64,000 bases of DNA from Paraburkholderia unamae (GTDB lineage Bacteria; Pseudomonadota; Gammaproteobacteria; Burkholderiales; Burkholderiaceae), in the NCBI RefSeq assembly GCF_003268775.1, contig NZ_QLSU01000002.1, positions 124,001 to 188,000 of the forward strand, in the 5' to 3' direction. The translations under genes and the position numbers were made by a program. The notes under the pieces were generated by a model that was not told the DNA's origin, ran no database searches, and saw only the letters and a list, made by a program, of their open reading frames with translations. Positions 26,131 through 33,115 of the stretch are shown here, piece after piece; within the stretch, counting starts at the first letter, position 1, and each line of letters opens with the position of its first letter.

Positions 26131-27242
26131 TCCTGTCCTTCAATGGGTTGGGCTGCAACATAGGCCTGCTGAAAATGACGAACGCGGTCTTCGATTCCCT
26201 CGCCGAGAACAGCCAGCTTCGTCGCCTGGCGCACGCCTGCCTGCACCTTGGCGCAAATCGCGCCGTCTTCCGCAAACACCTTCTTCGTGAAGGCGTGCCC
26301 GTCGGCGTAGATGTGCTCCATCATCTTTTTCCCGGCCTCCGTGGCGCCTTCGAATTTCACGCCGACCGTGCGCGAATGCACCGTCGTGGATTCCGCCGAG
26401 GTCGGGTCGAAACGCTGCACGTGAAAGCTGTAGCCCATGAAGGACGTCACGGTCAGGTTCGGGAAAATGTGATGGTGCGTGTAATGCTCGAAACGCCACG
26501 GCCAGCTGCCGATCTTCGATTCCATGCGCTTGAAGCGGGCGACCCAGTCGGCGTTGGCGTCGTGTTCCAGGTGGCTGTGCCGGGCGTCGTCGAAGAAAAA
26601 GCGCGGCGCTTCTTTCTCGCGGCTCATGCCGTCGACTTCCATGAACGTGCCGGAATGCACCGAGGGAACGTGATAGCCCTCGAGCGCGTTTTCGATCACG
26701 ACTTTCCAGTTGGCGCCGACCTCTTCGCGGAATTCGTCCTGCACCGCGTCCAAGCCAACGCTGGCGCGTTCGAGGAAGTCATATTGCGAACCGAGATAGT
26801 CGCGCAGGCTCGGGCCGTCTTGCGCGAGGCGCACGAAGATGAATTCCCCTGCCGCCTCGCACGCGAACTCCTGCAAACGGAAGTTCTCCGGCTGAGCGAC
26901 GACTTGAGGAAACGCCTGCTTTTGCGGCACGCTCAGCGGCACGCCGCACTTGTCGTAGACCCAGCTGTGGTACGGACAACGCACGAAGCCGCGATGCTTG
27001 CCGGGCTCGCACAAGCGGGCATGACGATGTGAGCAGACATTCAGAAACGCGCGCGGTTTGCCCGCCTCGTCGCATTGCAGAACGATTTCCGTATTGCCGA
27101 GGCGCACGCCCTGATGCGAGTTGCCTTGCAGTTCCAGTTTCAGCCCGGCGAAGAGCCACGACTGACGAAACAAGCCATTCAACTCGTTTTCGTGCTGGAC
27201 AGAATCGGCGTAAGCGCGGGGCGGGATCTGTTGAGTCGACAT
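26127..27242 (-). CDS. Rieske non-heme iron oxygenase (proximal copy)
   Basis: Oxygenase alpha subunit of 371 residues. The Rieske ligands are Cys70, His72, Cys89 and His92 (CSHRHARLC and CPYHSWVYD). The catalytic iron motif is the classic ENALEGYHVPSVH (Glu188, His191, His196), and a distal acidic region AEDGAICAKVQAG follows. The start at 27242 lies 4 bases after the acyltransferase stop. Only moderately similar to the second copy at 21643, so the two probably act on different positions. No electron-transfer partner is encoded here and it must come from elsewhere. Target inferred from context: flagellin sugar or its N-acyl chain. Confidence 0.88.
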   Translation of the reverse strand: MSTQQIPPRAYADSVQHENELNGLFRQSWLFAGLKLELQGNSHQGVRLGNTEIVLQCDEAGKPRAFLNVCSHRHARLCEPGKHRGFVRCPYHSWVYDKCGVPLSVPQKQAFPQVVAQPENFRLQEFACEAAGEFIFVRLAQDGPSLRDYLGSQYDFLERASVGLDAVQDEFREEVGANWKVVIENALEGYHVPSVHSGTFMEVDGMSREKEAPRFFFDDARHSHLEHDANADWVARFKRMESKIGSWPWRFEHYTHHHIFPNLTVTSFMGYSFHVQRFDPTSAESTTVHSRTVGVKFEGATEAGKKMMEHIYADGHAFTKKVFAEDGAICAKVQAGVRQATKLAVLGEGIEDRVRHFQQAYVAAQPIEGQE

Positions 27243-27246
27243 AAAA

Positions 27247-27891
27247 TCAGCGGAAAGAAAAGCGTTTGGCCGGATTGCCCAGGACCGTGATGCCTGCCGG
27301 AATTCGGCCGATGACAACGCTGCCCGGCGCGACCGTCGCGCCGTCGCCAATGACGGCGCGGCTCGTAATCACGCAGTTGGGATGAATCGTGACGAAGTTG
27401 CCGATACGCGCGCCGCCTGCGATCGTGCAGTGGCTGTTGATCTGGCTCCACTCGCCAATGCGCGCATCGTGACCGACAACCGTGTATTCCTGAATGCAGG
27501 TAAATGCGCCGACGTGCGTGTCGACCGAAATGCCGACACCGGGGCCGATGATGCAGCCGTGCGCCAGATGCGCGTGCTTGCTGACATTGGCGCGCGGATG
27601 CACGACCGTTGCGAAATCGACGTCATGAACGTCGCGCAGCGTGGCGGTGTACTTGAAGCGCTGCTGCGGGTCGCCGAGCGCGGCCATGAACGCCTCGTTC
27701 GGCAACGGCTGGTACGTCAGCGGATCGCCGACGATCGGCACGTCGCGCGGCGTTGCGTCGAGCGCGTGAGGACGGCCGTCGAGAAAGCCTTTCACCTTGA
27801 ATAAGGGATTGTCGTCCTCGACGTAGGCCAATACTTCGCGGCCGAACCCTCCGGCCCCGACGATCAGCAGGTTGCGATGAGCGTTCGACAT
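27247..27891 (-). CDS. PglD/NeuD-like sugar acyltransferase (proximal copy)
   Basis: Typical PglD-type protein of 214 residues. The N-terminal dinucleotide-like fold NLLIVGAGGFGREVLAYVED binds the nucleotide sugar. Hexapeptide repeats run from about residue 95 (VVHPRANVSKHAHLAHGCIIG through GARIGNFVTIHP), ending in the family tail IPAGITVLGNPAKRF. The likely catalytic histidine lies in the HDARIGEW/HCTIAGG region. Close to the aminotransferase, ACP, KAS III and SDR genes, it is the best candidate for N-acylating the 4-amino group of a 4-amino-4,6-dideoxyhexose. Only one base separates it from the SDR gene. Confidence 0.87.
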   Translation of the reverse strand: MSNAHRNLLIVGAGGFGREVLAYVEDDNPLFKVKGFLDGRPHALDATPRDVPIVGDPLTYQPLPNEAFMAALGDPQQRFKYTATLRDVHDVDFATVVHPRANVSKHAHLAHGCIIGPGVGISVDTHVGAFTCIQEYTVVGHDARIGEWSQINSHCTIAGGARIGNFVTIHPNCVITSRAVIGDGATVAPGSVVIGRIPAGITVLGNPAKRFSFR

Positions 27892-27892
27892 G

Positions 27893-28654
27893 TCAGCTGA
27901 TCGTCAAGCCGCCGTCCATCACCATCGTCGTGCCGGTGATCCAGCGGCTCGCGTTCGACAACAGGAAAATCGCGGCATTGGCCACGTCTTCCGGCTTGCC
28001 GAAGCCGAGCGGGTAGTTGTTTCGCTCCTGCTCCATCGAGCCCACCATGGTAGCGGTCGCCTCCAGCAACGGCGTTTCGACGAGGGCCGGCGAAAGGCAG
28101 TTGGCGCGAATACGGCGCTTGACCACTTCCATCGCAAGGCAGCGCGTCATGGCGATCAGAGCGGCCTTCGTGCCCGAATAAGCCGCGACGCCGGCCACGC
28201 CGATGTGCGCCGCAATCGAGGCGACGAATACCAGCGACCCCTCCTGTGCGACCAGATTGCGCTTGAGCAGCGCCTGCGTCAGCAACATGGGCGCGTCGAC
28301 GTTGATGGCCTGCACTTCGCGCAAATGCTGCTCCGTGAACATGCGCACCGGGCTGAGCCGCGAGATGCCGGCGCTATGCACGACGCCATTCAACGCAACG
28401 CCGCCCAGTTCCGCGATCAATGCGTCACGATCGGATGCATTGGTCAGCTCGGCTTGTATTGCCTGATGTCCTGCCAGCGCCGACTTGTCGAGCATCTCGA
28501 GCGTCTGTTTCAGACGCTCGCGGTCGCGACCCGTGATGACGACTTGCGCGCCCATCTGCGAGCAGGAGATCGCGATCTGGCGGCCAATGCCGGACGACGC
28601 GCCCGTGACCAGGATGCGCTTGCCGGAAAGCGAAAACGGATTGTCCATGTTCAT
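27893..28654 (-). CDS. SDR oxidoreductase, 3-oxoacyl-ACP-reductase-like
   Basis: NAD(P)H-dependent short-chain dehydrogenase of 253 residues. The cofactor motif TGASSGIGR is at about residues 16-24, the catalytic Ser is in VFVASIAAH and the YxxxK pair is in AAYSGTKAA. The C-terminal GTTMVMDGGLT is typical of FabG-like enzymes. The start at 28654 overlaps the KAS III stop as ATGA. Placed after ACP and KAS III, it probably reduces a 3-oxoacyl-ACP to a 3-hydroxyacyl-ACP for transfer to the amino sugar, a step known for the 3-hydroxybutyryl group of Pseudomonas modified viosamine. A sugar-ketone reductase role is the alternative. Confidence 0.87.
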   Translation of the reverse strand: MNMDNPFSLSGKRILVTGASSGIGRQIAISCSQMGAQVVITGRDRERLKQTLEMLDKSALAGHQAIQAELTNASDRDALIAELGGVALNGVVHSAGISRLSPVRMFTEQHLREVQAINVDAPMLLTQALLKRNLVAQEGSLVFVASIAAHIGVAGVAAYSGTKAALIAMTRCLAMEVVKRRIRANCLSPALVETPLLEATATMVGSMEQERNNYPLGFGKPEDVANAAIFLLSNASRWITGTTMVMDGGLTIS

Positions 28655-29688
28655 GACTCGATCAATGCCGGAAGCTTCGCGCCTTCGATATCCATGATGA
28701 CCGTGCCCCACGACAGGCCAATGCCAAAGCCGCTCAACAGCAAGCGATGGCGGGCCTGGCCCAGCACGTCGTGCAAGCGGGCCGTCATCGTCACAGGCAA
28801 CGATGCACCGCTCGTATTGCCGAAATCCGGCAAGGTCGACGGCACCTTCTCCACCGGCAAGCCCAGTTTCTTGCGGATGGTTTCGTTGATCATCTTGTTA
28901 GCCTGATGGAAGACGAAATAGTCGATGTCGTCCTTGCTCATGCCGGTTCTTTCCAGAATCTTTTCGACGGCGGGCGGTACGCGCTGCGTGGAAAAACTCA
29001 GCACGGCAGGGCCATCGAGCGTCAAGTCCAGCCCGGAATGGAAAAAGCCGCCTTCGTCGCGAGTCGGGATCAGATGGTGGATGCCGACCGGTTCGCGATG
29101 CCCGCCGACCGGCAGGCAAATGGCCTTGTAGCCGCTGCCGTCGCTGTTGAGGTCGAAGTGCATGGGCGGCGCGTTCTCGTCAAATTCGAGCGCCGTCGCC
29201 GTGCCGGCATCGGAGAACAAGGGATCGCGAAGATTGCCCGAGCGATCGCCGATCAGCAGCAGCGCCTTCTTGATCGCGCCGGCGGCAATCATGCTGCCCA
29301 GCAAATGCAAACCGAAGGGATAACCGGAGCAGCCCAGGTTCACGTCATAGGCAATCGTCGCCTGCGACAGCTTCAGGCGATCCTGCAAGATGATCGCCGT
29401 CGACGGAATCGGGTAGTCCGGCGACTGCGTCACGACGATCAGCGCATCGATCTCTTCCCGGTCCCACTCCAGCTCGGCCAGCAACTTCTCGGTCGCGTCG
29501 AAAGCCAGGTCGGAAAAGCACTGCCACTCCGGGCAAAGGCGTCGCGTCTTGATGCCGATATTGCGCACCAGGCGCTCGCGCTCCGAACGGATTTGCGGCG
29601 GAGCGTCGAGGACGTTGTCATAGACACGTCTGGGCACACATGTCGCCATGCCTGCGAAGCGCACGTTGCGCAGAGTGGAAAAAGCCAT
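28651..29688 (-). CDS. 3-oxoacyl-ACP synthase III-like enzyme
   Basis: Condensing enzyme of the FabH/KAS III family, 345 residues. The catalytic triad is Cys120 (DVNLGCSGYPFG), His261 (YFVFHQANKM) and Asn291 (FGNTSGASLP). It is longer than housekeeping FabH (about 317) and, with a dedicated ACP four bases upstream, is probably a pathway-specific paralogue that makes a short 3-oxoacyl chain such as acetoacetyl from acetyl-CoA and malonyl-ACP. It is translationally coupled to the SDR gene. Confidence 0.9.
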   Translation of the reverse strand: MAFSTLRNVRFAGMATCVPRRVYDNVLDAPPQIRSERERLVRNIGIKTRRLCPEWQCFSDLAFDATEKLLAELEWDREEIDALIVVTQSPDYPIPSTAIILQDRLKLSQATIAYDVNLGCSGYPFGLHLLGSMIAAGAIKKALLLIGDRSGNLRDPLFSDAGTATALEFDENAPPMHFDLNSDGSGYKAICLPVGGHREPVGIHHLIPTRDEGGFFHSGLDLTLDGPAVLSFSTQRVPPAVEKILERTGMSKDDIDYFVFHQANKMINETIRKKLGLPVEKVPSTLPDFGNTSGASLPVTMTARLHDVLGQARHRLLLSGFGIGLSWGTVIMDIEGAKLPALIES

Positions 29689-29692
29689 GTTC

Positions 29693-29935
29693 TTACCCGA
29701 GCAGTTTGTAGAGGTCGGTGATCGTTGCGCACTTCTTCAGGTCTTCACCCGTGATCGCCTTGCCGTATTCCGTGTCGAACATCACGATCACGCCCAGCGC
29801 GGCGAGCGAATCCCACTCGTCCAGGCTGCTCAATTCCGTTTCCGGGGTCACTTCCACCGGATTCTGGAAGTCCGTGACGACCAGAAAGTTCTCGATGAAC
29901 TGCTCGATGGTGGGGGTTTGGTAATCGGTAGTCAT
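29693..29935 (-). CDS. Dedicated acyl carrier protein
   Basis: Acidic 80-residue carrier protein. Ser43 in DEWDSLAALGV is the predicted phosphopantetheine site; the spacing and the Asp-Ser-Leu core match ACPs. It differs from housekeeping AcpP in the N-terminus and around helix 2, so it probably serves only the neighbouring KAS III and SDR. The gene overlaps the aminotransferase stop by four bases. Confidence 0.93.
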   Translation of the reverse strand: MTTDYQTPTIEQFIENFLVVTDFQNPVEVTPETELSSLDEWDSLAALGVIVMFDTEYGKAITGEDLKKCATITDLYKLLG

Positions 29936-31053
29936 GTAATGTCTCGAATCAGTGCTGCAATGTTTTCGACCTCATCGTCAGTGAGGTTCGGATAAATCGG
30001 CAGGCAAATCACATCCGTGGCGACTTTCGCCGCCACGGGCAAATTGCTGCGCGAAGCCCCTGGCATGCCGCGATACATCGGGAACTCGGTAATCAGTGGA
30101 TAGAAATACCGGCGGCCGTGAATTCCCTTTTTCCGCAAGTGCTCGAACAGCGCGTCCCGGCTGACCGGATACTCCGGCCCAACGAGGATCGGGTAGTACG
30201 AATAGTTCGTGCCGTTGCCTTCCCGTTGCTGGACGCATTCGATGCCGGGCACGTTCTTCAACAGGTCGCCGTACTTCTCGCCGATCTCGCGGCGGCGGGC
30301 CAGCGCCTTGTCGATGTGTTGCAGTTGCAGCAAGCCGAAGGCCGCGTTGACCTCGGCCATCTTGCCGTTGATGCCCGGCGCGACGACGGTGGTTTCGTCA
30401 ACAATCCCGAAATTCTTGAGGTTGTCGATGCGCTGTTTTGTCTTTTTGTCCGGGCAGATGATTGCGCCGCCCTCGAAGGTCGTAAATACCTTGGTGGCGT
30501 GAAAGCTCAGTACGGAGAGGTCGCCGTGGCGCAGGATGCTGCCGCCTGCATCGCGCACCCCGAAGGCGTGCGCGGCGTCGTAGATCACCTTCAGGTTATA
30601 GGTGTCGGCGATTTTCTCGATGGCCTCCACCTTGCACGGGTTGCCATAGCAGTGCACCGGCAGGATCGCCGTGGTCTTGGGCGTGATGGCCGCTTCGATC
30701 TTCGTGGGGTCGAGATTGAGCGTCACGGGGTCGATGTCGACGAACACCGGCTCGATGCCGTTCCAGCGCAGGGCGTGCGCCGTGGCGATGAAGGAGTACG
30801 GCGTCGTGATGACCTCGCCGGCAATGCGCAAGGCTTGCAGGGCCGTGACCAGCGCCAGGGTGCCGTTGGAAAAGAGCGCGATGTGCTCGACGCCGAGATA
30901 CTCCGCGAGCGCATGCTCGAGCTGCTCGTGCATCGGCCCATGATTGGTCAGCCGCCGCGAGTCCCAGATCTTCTCCAGGTAGGGGATGAAGTCCTCCAGC
31001 GGTGGCATGTACGGCTGGGTGACGTAGATGGGCTCGGGGCCGGGCAATTTCAT
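29932..31053 (-). CDS. DegT/DnrJ/EryC1 sugar aminotransferase (VioA-like)
   Basis: PLP enzyme of 373 residues that aminates a keto-sugar nucleotide. The PLP lysine is in LSFHATKVFTTFEGG (about Lys188), with the ring-stacking and Asp region VIYDAAHAFG. An ATG at 31053 is chosen over a TTG six bases upstream. Full-length similarity to VioA/QdtB-type enzymes suggests conversion of dTDP-4-keto-6-deoxyglucose to dTDP-4-amino-4,6-dideoxyglucose (viosamine). The dehydratase and thymidylyltransferase genes that make the precursor are not in the window and are presumably supplied by a rhamnose locus. The C4 specificity is inferred from gene company. Confidence 0.9.
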   Translation of the reverse strand: MKLPGPEPIYVTQPYMPPLEDFIPYLEKIWDSRRLTNHGPMHEQLEHALAEYLGVEHIALFSNGTLALVTALQALRIAGEVITTPYSFIATAHALRWNGIEPVFVDIDPVTLNLDPTKIEAAITPKTTAILPVHCYGNPCKVEAIEKIADTYNLKVIYDAAHAFGVRDAGGSILRHGDLSVLSFHATKVFTTFEGGAIICPDKKTKQRIDNLKNFGIVDETTVVAPGINGKMAEVNAAFGLLQLQHIDKALARRREIGEKYGDLLKNVPGIECVQQREGNGTNYSYYPILVGPEYPVSRDALFEHLRKKGIHGRRYFYPLITEFPMYRGMPGASRSNLPVAAKVATDVICLPIYPNLTDDEVENIAALIRDIT

Positions 31054-31137
31054 GATCAATCGCGATGAGTCGTTCCCGAGATTTTGAGGTTCGGGCCGCC
31101 ATTTCAGTCTGGGGAACTAAGGGGCTTTTCCCCCTCA

Positions 31138-32820
31138 CTACGCCTCATTGGCGTCGAGCTGCGCGAGGGGCATGTCAGGCCCCGCCGTCTCGCCGTATTT
31201 GCGCAGATACCGGTTGTAGCCTTCGTGCCATGCCGCAGTGCCGTAGCGCCGTCCACCCTCGTGAATCACGCTGAGCGCCCACGTTCCCATGCGCAGGCCG
31301 GCCAGTTCGGCCTGCCGGCAGAAGTCCAGATCGTGGAAGTCGAACGCAAAACGCTCATCGAAGCGCACCCCGCTGGCCAGCAGCGTTTCGCTGTCGGCGA
31401 TGAGCATGAGGCCGTCGAGGAGCTTGCACGCCTGCTCCGATGGCCCATACAGCTTCACTTCGTCGCAGGGCATACCCCGGCCGCGGCCGAGGCTTCCGCT
31501 CAGATGATCCGTATCCGGTTCGAAGGCGAGCGTCGTCGAATGCCAGGCCGGCTGGCCCGGCACCCGCCGTGTATTGCCGGCGATACCGACCACGTCGAAA
31601 TGGTCCACGGCGCCGTGGATGCGCGCCTGCCAGAAAAAATCGGCGAGCCAGACGTCGTCGTGGATAAAGACGAGGATCGCCGGATCGGTGGCCGCCGCCT
31701 CGATCGCTGCGTTGTAGATAGCAGGCAAGCCCTGCGTGTTGTTGATCGTCAGGCGGATATCCACGTCGTCTTCACGCCCGGAAGCGCCATACAGCCGCAA
31801 TGAGCGGCCGAGCGCGGTTTCGGTCATGAACTGCGCCTGGCTTCCCCGCGTGGCGCAAACGAGCCGCACGCGCTTGCGCTTCTTTGCCGACGCCACCGCG
31901 CGCGCGTGAGCGATGCCGTCGAGAAACCGGGGCGACTCGGGCAGCTCGCGGGGCGGCATGCGCCCCAGTTCGTCCAGGCTTTGCCGCAGCGGCTCCAGCC
32001 CCAACAGGCCGCGCTGCTCGATGGCAAAGCGGTAAACCTCGTCCAGCCGCTCGCGCGCCTTGTCGAGCGACGCCGCGCCGATGGTCCCGGCAGCCGCCTC
32101 GCCGCGCACGATGATTTCCCATTCGAAAAAGCCCGCCGCGAGCCACGGGTTCGCAACGCCGGAGTTTTGCGTCGCGTGCCGCCGGAAGCAGCTGTGGTAG
32201 CCGCCGGCGATGACGACCGGCCCCAACTGCGCCATGTTCAGGTACATCGTGACATCGGTCAGATAGATGAACGCGTGCTCCCGGTACTTCATCATGGCGC
32301 GGACATCGACCCGCTCGCGCACGAGCATGACGTTGCTGGGCTCACCGACGAAGTTGTTGGCGCTCACCACCATGTTCTCGACCAGAAACGCGCGATCGAG
32401 CAGCGCTGTCGCGCCGGGCTGGAGCAGCGCGGCCGGGACGTCGATCACCTTGTCGTCGGCGTCGATGACCACCCGCTGGTGAAAGGCCATGGCCGATTCG
32501 GGATGGCTTTCGAGCGCCGCCACCAGCGTGGCCACCGAACTCGCCATCAGAAGATCGTCGTCATAAAGCCACTTCACGTACTTTCCGGCCGCGCGCGCCC
32601 ACAGTTCCTCCTGATTGCGCAGCCCGTCCTGGAATCCGTGGTGAAAGTAGCGGATCCGCGGATCGTTCACGCCTTCGACAATCTCGCGCAGACTGCCGTC
32701 CGGCGTGTCGTCGCCGACCAGGATTTCGATGTCCGCATAGTTCTGCGCGCAGGCGCTCGCCAAAGTCCTGGCCAGGTAGGTCGGCTTGAACGCGGGAATA
32801 AGGATGCTGACGGTTGGCAT
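31138..32820 (-). CDS. Two-domain glycosyltransferase (GT2 plus shared tail domain)
   Basis: Protein of 560 residues. The N-terminal GT2 domain begins MPTVSILIPAFKPTYLARTL and has the nucleotide-binding GDDTPDGS and the metal-binding YVKWLYDDDLL (DxD type). From about residue 330 a second domain (RVRLVCATRGSQAQFMTETA, LVFIHDDVWLADFFWQ, FHDLDFCRQAELAGLRMGTW) is strongly similar to the C-terminal 225 residues of the giant protein at 15909. First gene of the island's minus-strand run and divergent from fliC across a 295-base region. Probably extends the flagellin glycan or transfers the modified sugar. The ATG at 32820 fits the GT2 N-terminus. Confidence 0.87.
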   Translation of the reverse strand: MPTVSILIPAFKPTYLARTLASACAQNYADIEILVGDDTPDGSLREIVEGVNDPRIRYFHHGFQDGLRNQEELWARAAGKYVKWLYDDDLLMASSVATLVAALESHPESAMAFHQRVVIDADDKVIDVPAALLQPGATALLDRAFLVENMVVSANNFVGEPSNVMLVRERVDVRAMMKYREHAFIYLTDVTMYLNMAQLGPVVIAGGYHSCFRRHATQNSGVANPWLAAGFFEWEIIVRGEAAAGTIGAASLDKARERLDEVYRFAIEQRGLLGLEPLRQSLDELGRMPPRELPESPRFLDGIAHARAVASAKKRKRVRLVCATRGSQAQFMTETALGRSLRLYGASGREDDVDIRLTINNTQGLPAIYNAAIEAAATDPAILVFIHDDVWLADFFWQARIHGAVDHFDVVGIAGNTRRVPGQPAWHSTTLAFEPDTDHLSGSLGRGRGMPCDEVKLYGPSEQACKLLDGLMLIADSETLLASGVRFDERFAFDFHDLDFCRQAELAGLRMGTWALSVIHEGGRRYGTAAWHEGYNRYLRKYGETAGPDMPLAQLDANEA

Positions 32821-33013
32821 ACGACTGGCGGCGGAATTGGGCGAGCAGGCAGTGTATCGGCCGCCGCGAGCCCGCGATCCGGCAGACAAGCACGCTTTTC
32901 GCGCCCAATTCCTTCGATGCGCAGGCACCGGACATCCGCTTGCGGGTACCGCGCCCGATCCCGTCCCTGCATTTACTCTGTCCCCATTTGACTTTTTTTG
33001 TCGATTCCTCCCT

Positions 33014-33040
33014 TAAAGTTTTCCCGGTGGGGACCGTTAT
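33014..33040 (+). promoter_or_regulatory. Sigma-28 (FliA) promoter of fliC
   Basis: TAAAGTTT (33014-33021), an 11-base spacer and ACCGTTAT (33033-33040) match the flagellar sigma-28 consensus TAAAGTTT-N11-GCCGATAA, with a perfect -35 element. It lies 76 bases before the fliC start codon, a normal 5' leader length for flagellin genes. Confidence 0.9.
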
Positions 33041-33115
33041 CACAAACAAGGCGGCCAACTCACTTACCGCTGCCGCTTTTTGGGATCGGGCCGTTGCCCT
33101 ACTCGGAGAATTGAA

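Noticed and set aside
32854..32861. GCCGATAC as sigma-28 -10 for the glycan operon
   Set aside because: No TAAA-type -35 at the required distance upstream on the minus strand.
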